Source: Cherax quadricarinatus (lineage: Eukaryota > Arthropoda > Malacostraca > Decapoda > Parastacidae). From it: DNA of 64,000 nt. Below the pieces are notes generated by a model that ran no database searches, was not told the DNA's origin, and saw nothing but the letters and a program-made list of their open reading frames with translations. The DNA lies in assembly GCF_038502225.1 (NCBI RefSeq), contig NC_091300.1, positions 43,655,532 to 43,719,531 on the forward strand. The letters are read 5' to 3'. The position numbers were made by a program, and so were the translations under genes. This document shows positions 18,651 through 29,373 of this stretch, piece by piece (position 1 is the stretch's first letter; each line of letters starts with the position of its first letter).

Positions 18651-19441
18651 GACCATCCACACTCTCCCCTTCTCCCATCCCATCAGTCATCACCAGATCT
18701 TCAATAAAGGTAAGTGTCATGTCTTCTTCAGTTTGTGTGTATTAAAATTAATATTTCATGTGGTAAATTTTTTTTTTCATACTTTTGGGTGTCATGCACG
18801 GATTAATTTGATTTCCATTATTTCTTATGGGGAAAATTAATTCGCATAACGATAATTTCGCATAACATTGAGCTCTCAGGAACGGATTAATAGCGCTATG
18901 CGAGGGTCCACTGTATTTCCCATGGGAAATAATGTATAAATGTAATTAAACCATTCCAGACACCCAAAAATATTAACACAAAATACATTTTATAGATAAT
19001 AAAAATAGTTTTGCATACAGAAGCATCACTACTAAATTCGCGGGTCCACTGTACCAGGTAACAACACCTGCTATACAAAACCGTCCTTGAACTCCTCAGG
19101 ATATACCCAAGCGTTTGAGGAGGGAAAGTGATCATTTCATAATACAGCTTCCTTCAACTCAGAAGAAATTTGCTCAGAAAAGATGCATTGTCTGTGCACA
19201 AACAAAACGATGGCAACAAAGACGCAAAGACACTCAGTTTATGTGCGAGGAATGTAAGGTACCTCTGTGCATGGTGCCTTGTTTCAAGGAGTTCCACAAG
19301 CTCCAGCAGTTCTAAAACCATGTCCAGTGATTGTAAATATGTAAATATATGATAGAACATTAGTATTATACAATATTTGTGCATGTTTATTGTAATAAAC
19401 AGAAGTGGTAAACAATAATATGATAATAACTTTAACGTTTA

Positions 19442-19522
19442 GGTAGTAGGTTGGTAGACAGCAACCACCCAGGGAAGTACTACCGTCCTGCCAGATGACT
19501 GTGAAACAAAAACCTGTAACTG
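19442..19522 (+). ncRNA. Candidate HDV-like self-cleaving ribozyme at RTE 5' end
   Basis: The first seven bases GGTAGTA are complementary to TACTACC at 19478-19484, a 7 bp P1-like pairing. AGGTT can pair with AACCT at about +70 as P2, and GGTTG/CAACC forms a hairpin inside. HDV-like ribozymes at the 5' end of RTE and R2 retrotransposons are established; this fold was made by eye. Confidence 0.35.
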
Positions 19523-19803
19523 TTTTGCATGATGGTAGGATTGCTGGTTTCTTTTTCTGTCTCATAAACACGCTAAGATAACAGGGATATCTTGCTACTC
19601 CTACTTACACTTTGGTCACACTTCACAGACACGCACATGCATATATATATATACATACATCTAGGTTTTTCTCCTTTTTCTAAATAGCTCTTGTTCTTTT
19701 TTATTTCTTCTATTGTCCTTGGGGAAGTGGAAAAGAATCTTTCCTCTGTAAGCCATGCGTGTCGTATGAGGCGACTAAAATGCCGGGAGCAATGGGCTAG
19801 TAA

Positions 19804-22779
19804 CCCCTTCTCCTGTATACAATTACTAAAAAAGAGAAGAAGAAAAACTTTATAAAACTGGGTTGCTTAAATGTGCGTGGATGCAGTGCGGATGACAAGA
19901 AACAGATGATTCCTGATGTTATGAATGAAAAGAAGTTGGATGTCCTGGCCCTAAGCGAAACAAAGCTGAAGGGGGTAGGAGAGTTTCAGTGGGGGGAAAT
20001 AAATGGGATTAAATCTGGAGTATCTGAGAGAGTTAGAGCAAAGGAAGGGGTAGCAGTAATGTTAAATGATCAGTTATGGAAGGAGAAAAGAGAATATGAA
20101 TGTGTAAATTCAAGAATTATGTGGATTAAAGTAAAGGTTGGATGCGAGAAGTGGGTCATAATAAGCGTGTATGCACCTGGAGAAGAGAGGAATGCAGAGG
20201 AGAGAGAGAGATTTTGGGAGATGTTAAGTGAATGTATAGGAGCCTTTGAACCAAGTGAGAGAGTAATTGTGGTAGGGGACTTGAATGCTAAAGTAGGAGA
20301 AACTTTTAGAGAGGGTGTGGTAGGTAAGTTTGGGGTGCCAGGTGTAAATGATAATGGGAGCCCTTTGATTGAACTTTGTATAGAAAGGGGTTTAGTTATA
20401 GGTAATACATATTTTAAGAAAAAGAGGATAAATAAGTATACACGATATGATGTAGGGCGAAATGACAGTAGTTTGTTGGATTATGTATTGGTAGATAAAA
20501 GACTGTTGAGTAGACTTCAGGATGTACATGTTTATAGAGGGGCCACAGATATATCAGATCACTTTCTAGTTGTAGCTACACTGAGAGTAAAAGGTAGATG
20601 GGATACAAGGAGAATAGAAGCATCAGGGAAGAGAGAGGTGAAGGTTTATAAACTAAAAGAGGAGGCAGTTAGGGTAAGATATAAACAGCTATTGGAGGAT
20701 AGATGGGCTAATGAGAGCATAGGCAATGGGGTCGAAGAGGTATGGGGTAGGTTTAAAAATGTAGTGCTAGAGTGTTCAGCAGAAGTTTGTGGTTACAGGA
20801 AAGTGGGTGCAGGAGGGAAGAGGAGCGATTGGTGGAATGATGATGTAAAGAGAGTAGTAAGGGAGAAAAAGTTAGCATATGAGAAGTTTTTACAAAGTAG
20901 AAGTGATGCAAGGAGGGAAGAGTATATGGAGAAAAAGAGAGAAGTTAAGAGAGTGGTGAAGCAATGTAAAAAGAGAGCAAATGAGAGAGTGGGTGAGATG
21001 TTATCAACAAATTTTGTTGAAAATAAGAAAAAGTTTTGGAGTGAGATTAACAAGTTAAGAAAGCCTAGAGAACAAATGGATTTGTCAGTTAAAAATAGGA
21101 GAGGAGAGTTATTAAATGGAGAGTTAGAGGTATTGGGAAGATGGAGGGAATATTTTGAGGAATTGTTAAATGTTGATGAAGATAGGGAAGCTGTGATTTC
21201 ATGTATAGGGCAAGGAGGAATAACATCTTGTAGGAGTGAGGAAGAGCCAGTTGTGAGTGTGGGGGAAGTTCGTGAGGCAGTAGGTAAAATGAAAGGGGGT
21301 AAGGCAGCCGGGATTGATGGGATAAAGATAGAAATGTTAAAAGCAGGTGGGGATATAGTTTTGGAGTGGTTGGTGCAATTATTTAATAAATGTATGGAAG
21401 AGGGTAAGGTACCTAGGGATTGGCAGAGAGCATGCATAGTTCCTTTGTATAAAGGCAAAGGGGATAAAAGAGAGTGCAAAAATTATAGGGGGATAAGTCT
21501 GTTGAGTGTACCTGGTAAAGTGTATGGTAGAGTTATAATTGAAAGAATTAAGAGTAAGACGGAGAATAGGATAGCAGATGAACAAGGAGGCTTTAGGAAA
21601 GGTAGGGGGTGTGTGGACCAGGTGTTTACAGTGAAACATATAAGTGAACAGTATTTAGATAAGGCTAAAGAGGTCTTTGTGGCATTTATGGATTTGGAAA
21701 AGGCGTATGACAGGGTGGATAGGGGGCAATGTGGCAGATGTTGCAAGTGTATGGTGTAGGAGGTAGGTTACTGAAAGCAGTGAAGAGTTTTTACGAGGAT
21801 AGTGAGGCTCAAGTTAGAGTATGTAGGAAAGAGGGAAATTTTTTTCCCAGTAAAAGTAGGCCTTAGACAAGGATGTGTGATGTCACCGTGGTTGTTTAAT
21901 ATATTTATAGATGGGGTTGTAAGAGAAGTAAATGCGAGGGTCTTGGCAAGAGGCGTGGAGTTAAAAGATAAAGAATCACACACAAAGTGGGAGTTGTCAC
22001 AGCTGCTCTTTGCTGATGACACTGTGCTCTTGGGAGATTCTGAAGAGAAGTTGCAGAGATTGGTGGATGAATTTGGTAGGGTGTGCAAAAGAAGAAAATT
22101 AAAGGTGAATACAGGAAAGAGTAAGGTTATGAGGATAACAAAAAGATTAGGTGATGAAAGATTGAATATCAGATTGGAGGGAGAGAGTATGGAGGAGGTG
22201 AACGTATTCAGATATTTGGGAGTGGACGTGTCAGCGGATGGGTCTATGAAAGATGAGGTGAATCATAGAATTGATGAGGGAAAAAGAGTGAGTGGTGCAA
22301 TTAGGAGTCTGTGGAGACAAAGAACTTTGTCCTTGGAGGCAAAGAGGGGAATGTATGAGAGTATAGTTTTACCAACGCTCTTATATGGGTGTGAAGCGTG
22401 GGTGATGAATGATGCAGCGAGGAGAAGGCTGGAGGCAGTGGAGATGTCATGTCTGAGGGCAATGTGTGGTGTGAATATAATGCAGAGAATTCGTAGTTTG
22501 GAAGTTAGGAGGAGGTGCGGGATTACCAAAACTGTTGTCCAGAGGGCTGAGGAAGGGTTGTTGAGGTGGTTCGGACATGTAGAGAGAATGGAGCGAAACA
22601 GAATGACTTCAAGAGTGTATCAGTCTGTAGTGGAAGGAAGGCGGGGTAGGGGTCGGCCTAGGAAGGGTTGGAGGGAGGGGGTAAAGGAGGTTTTGTGTGC
22701 GAGGGGCTTGGACTTCCAGCAGGCATGTGTGAGCGTGTTTGATAGGAGTGAATGGAGACAAATGGTTTTTAATACTTGA
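19804..22779 (+). pseudogene. RTE ORF2: APE endonuclease - reverse transcriptase, two compensating frameshifts
   Basis: Frame opens after TAA 19801-19803; no ATG precedes the domain (KLGCLNVRGCSADD), and the first clean ATG lies inside it, so the natural start is unclear. Endonuclease: LGCLNVRG, ALSETKL, VVGDLNAKVG, SLLDYVLVD, SDHFLV. RT: GGKAAGIDGI, VGLRQGCVMSPWLF, FADDTVLLGDS. The C-terminus (RRRCGITK, GLLRWFGHVERM) follows. A lost G near 21726 and a gained T near 21840 put about 38 codons out of frame; the reading then continues to TGA 22777-22779. Otherwise the ~970 residue protein is open. Confidence 0.9.
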
Positions 22780-23087
22780 CGTGCTGTTGGAGTGTGAGCA
22801 AAGTAACATTTATGAAGGGATTCAGGGAAACCGGCAGGCCGGACTTGAGTCCTGGAGATGGGAAGTACAGTGCCTGCACTCTGAAGGAGGGATGTTAATG
22901 TTGCAGTTTAAAAACTGTAGTGTAAAGCACCCTTCTGGCAAGACAGTGATGGAGTGAATGATGGTGAAAGTTTTTCTTTTTCGGGCCACCCTGCCTTGGT
23001 GGGAATCGGCCGGTGTGATAATAAAAAAAAAAAAAAACTTTAGTGTGGTTATTGTGTTCAACACAGTGAGCTTATATACATATTTAT

Positions 23088-23668
23088 ATTTAATTATTTA
23101 TTTATTTATTTATTAATTTATTTATTTATTAACTTGAGCATACATACAGAGGTACAAAAAAAATACAGATAAGAGCAGCATGCCAAAGCCACTTATACTA
23201 TGCATAGCATTACGGGCTGGCTTAAAATTAACTTAAGATTAACTAAGCAATGATGAAATCAGTGATAAAACATTATTGTAAACAGATAACTATAAAGCAC
23301 AAGTGAGTATTACAAAGACAGGTCATATGGTTGCATGCATTGTTGTACATTCAGTCGTATGGAGTATTCTGTTAGATAGTGTATTTAAAAAAATAATAAA
23401 GTTAGATTGGGTTTTAGGTTTAACATTTATGTGATATGATTGTGAGAAACATTTAAGATATACAATTTATAAGGTTCAGTTTTGGGTGAGTAAGTGATCT
23501 TTGAGAAGAGACTTGAATTTATAAACAGGTAGTGTTTCTTTTATATTTACAGGTAATGAATTCCAGATTTTAGGGCCTTTTATGTGCATTGAGTTTTTGC
23601 ATAGTGTGAGATGGACACGAGGAACATCAAAGAGTGTTCTGTGCCTTGTGTTATGGTCATGTGTTCTG
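23088..23668 (-). mobile_element. L2/jockey-like LINE 3' tail fragment
   Basis: Minus-strand, 5'-truncated copy of the last ~580 bp of the LINE at 29672-38840, starting at its TTTATTTA tail and including GAGCAGCATGCCAAAGCC and the coding end. It stops at TTCTGTTGA, after which piggyBac 3' UTR sequence resumes (GGTCTCTCAGGCC). Confidence 0.85.
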
Positions 23669-23892
23669 TTGACCAGGTCTCTCAGGCCCCAAATGTTAGT
23701 AGGAGAAGAAAAAATTTGAAAAGAAAAGAAAAACTAAAAAAAAAACGTAAAATAAAATAATGCGCGTATGTGGAAATCGTCGATGTTGCCGCCACCCGGT
23801 CATTTTGGGTCAACTTCTCAACACTGTATCTCAGTAAGTACTGATCAGAATTTTTTTTTGTTTTATTTCCTTCACAACAATATACTCTTTAA

Positions 23893-24965
23893 CCCTTTGA
23901 GGGTTTTGGTCGTACTAGTACGTCTTACGCGTAGGGGTTTTTGACGTACTAGTACTCATAAATTCTAGCGGCCTCAAATCTAGTGGGAGAAAGCTGGTAG
24001 GCCTTCATATGAAAGAATGGGTCTATGTGGTCAGTGTGCACAGTCTAAAAAAAATCCTGCAGCACACAGTGCATAATGAGAAAAAAAAAAACTTTGACCA
24101 TTTTTTTTTAATAAATCAGCGACTTTGCAGTGTATTTTCGTATGGTATTTATTGTTGTATTCTAGTTTTCTTGGTCTCATTTTATAGAATGGAAGACATA
24201 TTACAGAAATTGAGATGATTTTGACTGGATTTACAATGAAAGGTGCCTTGAAATTGAGCTCAAAGTAGCAGAAATGTTCGATTTTTACCAAACTTCAAAA
24301 GTAAACAAATCGTGCCAAGCGTGCAATACACGTCAACTGGAGAGTCAAATATTCTTTCACAAGTGCACCAATAATATTTATACCATTTTTTACACTAATG
24401 CAGTAGTCTGCATAACAGTAAATCTTATATTTTTTGTGAAAATAAAAATTCAAAGTGGAAAGCAAAAGAATATAAGAGGGGCCTTGAGACGTGACTAATG
24501 ACTAGAGTAAATGTCATTTTAGTGCCAGGAATGTCTTTCTTGTTTACTCTGGACCCTATTCGGAAATTGGCATATTTTGAAATTTGTGTGAAATTGGCAA
24601 AATTGCTATATTCTGACCACTGTACTGGAAAGTTGAATTTCATAAATGGGTGGTTTCTTGCACCCATTCGATAGAAAAATGAAGTTCTAGCGTAATATTC
24701 ATGTTTTTTGTCGACTAGTACAGTGCAATTGGCCGAAAATGGGGCTCAAAGTGGGCAAAATCGCCGATGCGTAAACATCGCCGAGACCGCTAATTTTGCG
24801 AGAGCATAATTCCGTAAGTTTTCTATCAAATTTCAAACTTTTGGTGTCTTTATGATCGGAAAAAGATTCTCTATCTTTTCATAAGAGAAAATATTTTTTT
24901 TTTTTTTTTAAATTTGGCCGACCCTGAGAATGAGTTTCGGAGAGGGCCTGTCGACCCTCAAAGGG
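23893..24965 (+). mobile_element. piggyBac-type MITE, GTACTAGTAC family
   Basis: 1,073 bp between TTAA 23889-23892 and 24966-24969. The left end CCCTTTGAGGGTTTTGG is followed by TCGTACTAGTACGTC and GACGTACTAGTACTC; the right end is GACCCTCAAAGGG. It is inserted near the 3' end of the composite piggyBac. Confidence 0.9.
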
Positions 24966-25061
24966 TTAATTCTGTAAGAAAAAATAATTTTTTTTTTTTC
25001 AAAATTTCTTGGATACTGGGGCACCCCTTCCAATTTTGGCCTTGGACCCTGAAAGGGTTAA

Positions 25062-25235
25062 ACGGTCCCAGTAACTGAGACTCGTGACTGTACTTATACA
25101 TACAGTGAAAGTTCTCTGTATATCCTACACATATGCAACTTCATCTGCCTTGAAAGGGGGCCATTAGGGTACAGCAGTATTCCAGCCTGGAGATAACAAG
25201 TAACTAAGATCTTCACTGGCTTGGCATACCTTGTT
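25062..25235 (-). mobile_element. CR1-like LINE fragment, piece 2
   Basis: Continues piece 1 on the minus strand. It matches the region at 48925-49060, including ATCTGCCTTGAAAGG and CAGCAGTATTCCAGCCTGGA. It is cut at TTAA 25236-25239. Confidence 0.8.
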
Positions 25236-25459
25236 TTAACCCTTTCAGGGTTTCGGCCGTACTAGTACGGCTTACGAGCCAGGGTTTTTTACGTGCTAGT
25301 ATGCCTAAATTCTAGTGCCCTCAAATCTAGTGAGAGAAAGCCAGTAGGCCTACATATGAAAGAAAGGGTCTATGTGGTCAGTGTGCGCTGTATAAAAAAA
25401 ATCCTGCAGCACACAGTGCGTAATGAGAAAAAAAAACTTTGACCATGTTTTTGGATTAA

Positions 25460-27348
25460 CCCTTTGAGGGTTTCGGCCGTACTAGTACGGCTTATGACCC
25501 AGGGTTTTTGACGTACTAGCACGCCTAAATTCTAGCGCCCTCAAATCTAGTGGGAGAAAGCTGGTAGGCATACATATGAAAGAATGGGTTTACGTGGTCA
25601 GTGTGCGCAGTATAAAAAAATCCTGCAGCACACAGTGCATGAGAAAAAAAAAACTTTGACAGTGTTTTTGGAATAAAACAGCAACTTTGCACTGTATTTT
25701 TGTATGGTATTTATTGTTGTATTCTAGTTTTCTTGGTCTCATTTTATAGAATGGAAGACATATTACAGAAATTGAGATGATTTTGACTGGTTTTACAATG
25801 AAAAGTACATTGAAATTGAGCTCTAAGTAGCAGAAATGTTCGATTTTTACCAAAGTTAAAAAGTAAACAAATCATGCCAAGCGTCCAATGGTGTGTTATG
25901 GGGCTATAGGACCCAACATGTATTTATAAGTAACAGTTACTCTGGAATACCTAATTATATTGAATTGATGGGGACTCAGTTCTAAATGTCATAAGGGCTG
26001 ATCAACCTTATGACTGAGAGGCAGCTGGGTCAAGCCTATTTTTCTCAATATAATAGGTTATACTATAGACACATAAACACACAATTTAAATAAGTAGTTT
26101 ATAAAGTTGTATTTCTTTTTGTAAAAGTAAAATTAAGGTGTGGTAGAATTGTGGTAACTGGAGAATTGTGCTTGGCAACAGTCTTTTGTTTTGGTGGGAG
26201 GAGCTTAGGTAGGCTTCTCTCTCTCTCCCTCTCTCTGACTCTCTCTCTCTGTGGCTGACCTTCAACCTGGCAGGATCTCTGGGTCCTTCTTCTATCTTTT
26301 GGGGCATCATGTGTGCTCCAGGGGTGAGTTTTTATAATTTAAGTTGTGGCCACCATACCCAGGGTGACTAAAGTGTGTCAAAACACTGGTTAGCCCAGAG
26401 TTATGTCAAGAAGAGAGGACAAAAGTTGTTGGAATACACCATGTGGAGAACAGCTATGGAGTGTGTAGATCTTTGTTTTGAAAATGTGAGGCTGTAATTG
26501 TATATTCTGTACATATCTATTGAGAATACAGTTATATTTTTATAGTAGTAGTTTGCATAACCTGTGAAGAGGGCTGGTGAAAGGATATCAGAGACACTCA
26601 GGATGATCAGCCATAATGTAAGTATTACCCCTAGACAGATAAGGCCATTAAGTAAAAAGCTACCCCACACTAGAACATGTAGTGAGAACCTTACTATCAA
26701 AATAATAAGACCTACCAACGTAACATGGTGAGTCTAATATTCTTTCACAAGTGCGCCGATATTATTTATACCATTTCTACACTAATGCAGCAGTCTGCAT
26801 AACAGTAAAATCTTCTATTTTTTGTAAGAATAAAAATTAAAGTGGAAAGCCAAAGAAATATAAGAGGGGACTGGGGATGTGACTAACAAACAGAGGAAAT
26901 GTTATTTTAGTGCCAGGAATGTCTTTCTTGTTTATTCTAGACCCTATTTGGAAATTGGCATATTTTGAAATTTGTGTGAAATTGGCAAAATTGCTAAATT
27001 CTGACCACTGTATTGGATAGTTGAAATCGGTAAATGGGTGATTTCTTGTACTCATTCAATAGAAAAAATGGAGTTCTAGAGAAAGTTATGATTTTTGTCG
27101 ACTAGTATACTGGAATTGGCCGAAAAAAGGGCTCAAAGTGGGCAAAATCGCCGATGCGTAAACATCGTCGAGACCGCTAACTTCGCGAGAGCATAATTCC
27201 GTAAGTTTTCCATCGAATTTCATACTTTTGGTGTCATTATGATCGGGAAAAGATTCTCTATCTCTTCATTAGAAAAAATAATTTTTTTTTTTAAATTTGG
27301 CCGACCCTGAGAACAAGTCTCGGAGAGGGCCTGTTGACCCTCAAAGGG
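25460..27348 (+). mobile_element. piggyBac-type MITE (inner) split by a solo LTR
   Basis: TTAA at 25456-25459 and 27349-27352. Same family as its host (CCGTACTAGTACGG at the left end), so the family was active at least twice. It carries the LTR at 25894-26725. Confidence 0.9.
25894..26725. mobile_element. Solo LTR
   Basis: 832 bp starting TGTTATGGGG and ending CCAACGTAACA, with 5 bp inverted ends TGTTA/TAACA and 5 bp target duplications TGGTG (25889-25893 and 26726-26730). No internal retroviral or gag-pol sequence is present, consistent with recombination between the LTRs of a full element. It contains a CT-rich stretch at ~26215. The superfamily cannot be told from the LTR alone. Left of it, 11 bp of MITE sequence are missing compared with sister copies. 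Confidence 0.8.
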
Positions 27349-28209
27349 TTAAAACAGCGACTTTGCACTGTATTTTCGTATGGTATTTATTATTGTATTC
27401 TAGTTTTCCTGGTCTCATTTTATAGAATGGAAGACATATTACAGAAATTGAGAATGATTTTCACTGGTTTTACAAAGAAAAGTACCTTGAAATTGAGCTC
27501 AAAGTAGCAGAAATGTTCGATTTTTACCAAAGTTCGTAAGTAAACAAATCATGCTATGCGTCCAATACACGTCAACTGGTGAGTCTAATATTCTTTCAGA
27601 AGTGCGCTGATATTATTTATACCATTTCTACACCAATGCAGTAGTCTGCATAACAGTAAATCTTCTATTTTTTTGTAAGAATCAAAATTCAAAGTGGAAA
27701 GCAAAAGAATGTAAGAGGGGCATGGGGACGTGACTAATGAACAGAGTTAAATGTTATTTTAGTGCCAGGAATGTCTTTCTTGTTTATTCCGGACCCTATT
27801 TGGAAATTGGCATCTTTTGAAATTTGTGTGAAATTGGCAAAATTGCTAAATTCTAACCACTGTATTGGATAGTTGAAATCGGTAAATGGGTGGTTTCTTG
27901 TACTCATTCGATAGAAAAAATGGAGTTCTAGCTAAATAGTTATAAGTTTTGTCGACAAGTACACTGGAATTGACTGAAAATAGGGCTCAAATTGGGCAAA
28001 ATTGCCAATGTGTAAGCATCGTCGAAACCGATAACTTCGCGAGAGCATAATTCCGTAACTTTTCCATCAAATTTCACACTTTTGGTGTCATTATGATCGG
28101 GAAAAGATTCTCTATCTTTTCATAAGATTTTTTTTTTTTTTTTTTTTTTAAATTTGGCCGACTCTGAGAACAAGTCTCTGAGAGGGCCTGTCGACCCTGA
28201 AAGGGTTAA

Positions 28210-28340
28210 AGGTTCTCATCATTCATCCTATCATTGTTCTAGCAGATGTGATAATGACACTGTTGTAATCTTTGAATGTGAGATCCTCTGACAGTATCAT
28301 TCCCAAGTCCTTCATATTAGCTTTCCACTCTATCATGTGG
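28210..28340 (-). mobile_element. CR1-like LINE fragment, piece 3
   Basis: Continues piece 2 (TTCATCCTATCATTGTTCTA, GATCCTCTGACAGTATCATT on the plus strand; compare 49080-49200). It is cut at TTAA 28341-28344; I did not find the continuation. Confidence 0.8.
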
Positions 28341-28344
28341 TTAA

Positions 28345-28440
28345 CCCTTTCAGGGTCGAGACCCCAGTTCAGGGTCAAAAAAAAAAAAGTTACTTTTTCT
28401 TATGAAATGACAGACTCTTTTCCCAATGGTAATGACACCA
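28345..28440 (-). mobile_element. piggyBac-type 3' end fragment
   Basis: Follows TTAA 28341-28344 with CCCTTTCAGGGTCGAGACC, a poly-A run and CTTATGAAATGACAGA, as in other piggyBac 3' ends read on the minus strand. It breaks into a GGTAGT microsatellite. Confidence 0.7.
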
Positions 28441-28632
28441 AAAGTGGTAGTGATGGTGGTAGTTGTTGTGATGGTGGTAGAGGATGGTAGTGATGGTGGT
28501 AGTGATTGTGATGGTGGTAGAGGGTGGTAGTGGTTGTGGTGGTAGAGGGTGGTAGTGGTTGTGGTAGTAGAGGGTGGTAGTGATGGTGGTAGAGGGTGGT
28601 AGTGATGGTGGTAGTGATTATGGTAGTGGGTG
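28441..28632 (+). repeat. GGTAGTGAT / GGTAGAGG microsatellite
   Basis: Imperfect array of GGTAGTGATGGT and GGTAGAGGGTGGTAGTG units joining a piggyBac end to a Tigger 3' end. Confidence 0.9.
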
Positions 28633-28881
28633 GAGCTGCAAGAGATCTCTTTATGTAAGGGGAGTCCCCTTTATAGGAGATTCCCCTTCCAAACAATAGT
28701 TTAACTTCTCCATCCTCTCCCCTCCTCCGGTTTTCCATACACCAACAAGAGTCTTCAATAAAGGTAAGTGTGATGTTATTATTATTGTTTTATTCTTGAT
28801 TTCTCATTCTTTTCTGTATGTAAATATATATTTAATCTATAAAAAAATTTTTTTTTAATACTTTTGGGTGTCTGGAACAGA
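28633..28881 (+). mobile_element. Tigger-type 3' part, left of piggyBac insertion
   Basis: Contains CTTCAATAAAGGTAAGTGTG and CTTTTGGGTGTCTGGAACAG as in the Tigger elements at 11318 and 16137. It is interrupted at TTAA 28882-28885 and continues at 40295-40401. Confidence 0.8.
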
Positions 28882-28935
28882 TTAACCCCTTCAGGGTCCA
28901 AGGCCAAAATCTGAAGTGATGCTCCAGTGTCCAAG

Positions 28936-28936
<1 letters not shown>

Positions 28937-28982
<46 letters not shown>
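28937..28982 (+). repeat. Long A-tract in piggyBac 3' end
   Basis: About 44 uninterrupted A. The same site is a shorter T or A run in other copies, so it has expanded here. Confidence 0.9.
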
Positions 28983-28984
<2 letters not shown>

Positions 28985-29373
28985 ATTTTTTTCTTACAGA
29001 ATTAAAGAGTATATTTTTGTGAAGGTAATAAGACAAAAAATTTCTTTTTTTCTGATCAGTACTTACCGAGATACAGCAGCAGGAACTTGACCCAAAATGA
29101 CCGGGTGGCAGCAACATCAGTGACTTCCGCAAAATCCCATTTTTTTATTTTACGTTTTTTATACTTTTTTCTTTTCTTTTCTATTTTTTTTCTTTTTCTA
29201 ATAACATTTGTGGCCGGTGAGACCAGTATAATGTATATTGTGTACGTGTACACTCATTGTACTCAACACAATAACTGTACTAATTTTTTATCATTATATT
29301 GCTTACAAAACTTGTTTACAAGTTTATTGTAAACAAAATAATGAAAATATTAGCATGGTTATTGTGCTGAATA

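Larger units (their letters stand above)
16137..18913 (+). mobile_element. Tigger-type element with CAGCTG minisatellite, inner nest
   Basis: TA at 16135-16136 and 18914-18915, ends CAGTGGACCCTCGCATATCG and GCGAGGGTCCACTG. It contains a leader, a transposase start at 16402 (MGPKKASSANPVVKRVRN after one upstream codon pair), a CAGCTG-rich minisatellite, a second copy of leader and start (17355-17570), a second minisatellite, a SINE fragment (18024-18162) and the transposase C-terminal frame (18165-18650). The DDE core is absent. Confidence 0.9.
15952..19051 (+). mobile_element. Tigger-type MITE, outer nest inside piggyBac transposase
   Basis: TA at 15950-15951 and 19052-19053, ends CAGTGGACCCTCGAATTTAG and CTAAATTCGCGGGTCCACTG. 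The two halves (15952-16134 and 18916-19051) are long inverted repeats of each other, including AAAACTATTTGTATTATCTATAAAATG-type matches. The ~320 bp MITE carries a LINE tail insert (16003-16094) and a second Tigger element (16137-18913). Removing it rejoins the piggyBac frame as ...LIMKY-QVTTPAIQN... Confidence 0.9.
13994..19315 (+). pseudogene. piggyBac transposase (DDE, PGBD-like), interrupted and inactivated
   Basis: Starts at ATG 13994 (MPCLKAALTPRKIG), then an acidic Ser-rich N-terminus, core blocks (HRWKEMTVAGMYLLFATIM, NLVLDDSLILFKH, TNNWYTSPLLSDFL, VIDYTQNMRLVDKCDMQIGF) and, after the Tigger insertion, a C-terminal Cys-rich domain (RCIVCAQTKRW...FMCEECKVPLCMVPCF) ending at TAA 19313-19315. 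Damage: one extra T near 14822, CGA to TGA at 15161 and 15632, the insertion at 15951, and TGA near 19096. The motif normally DNWYTSP reads NNWYTSP, so the second catalytic Asp is also lost. Family members cut and paste at TTAA. Confidence 0.9.
19442..23034 (+). mobile_element. RTE-like LINE copy 3, near full length
   Basis: Starts GGTAGTAGGTTGG, has the ~400 bp leader, ORF2 (about 19804-22779), a 3' UTR with the CCACCCTGCCTTGGTGG hairpin, and a tail ATAATAAAAAAAA. The flanking AACTTTA at ~19432 and 23035-23041 is a likely 7 bp target duplication, with a few extra bases at the 5' junction. It is inserted in the piggyBac 3' UTR. Single-ORF2 LINEs with an APE endonuclease and short tails fit the RTE clade. 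Confidence 0.9.
13779..25057 (+). mobile_element. Composite piggyBac element expanded to 11.3 kb by nested insertions
   Basis: TTAA at 13775-13778 and 25058-25061, ends CCCTTTCAGGGTTCG and GGACCCTGAAAGGG. The piggyBac itself is about 3 kb: leader, transposase (13994-15951 plus 19054-19315) and 3' UTR pieces (19316-19441, 23035-23087, 23669-23888, 24970-25057). Insertions in order are a Tigger MITE (15952-19051), RTE copy 3 (19442-23034), an L2/jockey-like LINE tail (23088-23668) and a MITE (23893-24965). Host sequence on both sides is one CR1 copy, which confirms the borders. Confidence 0.9.
25240..28205 (+). mobile_element. piggyBac-type MITE (outer) carrying a nested MITE
   Basis: TTAA at 25236-25239 and 28206-28209. 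Outer sequence is 25240-25455 plus 27353-28205, a ~1.07 kb GTACTAGTAC-family MITE. The inner copy occupies 25460-27348. CR1 sequence continues on both sides. Confidence 0.9.
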
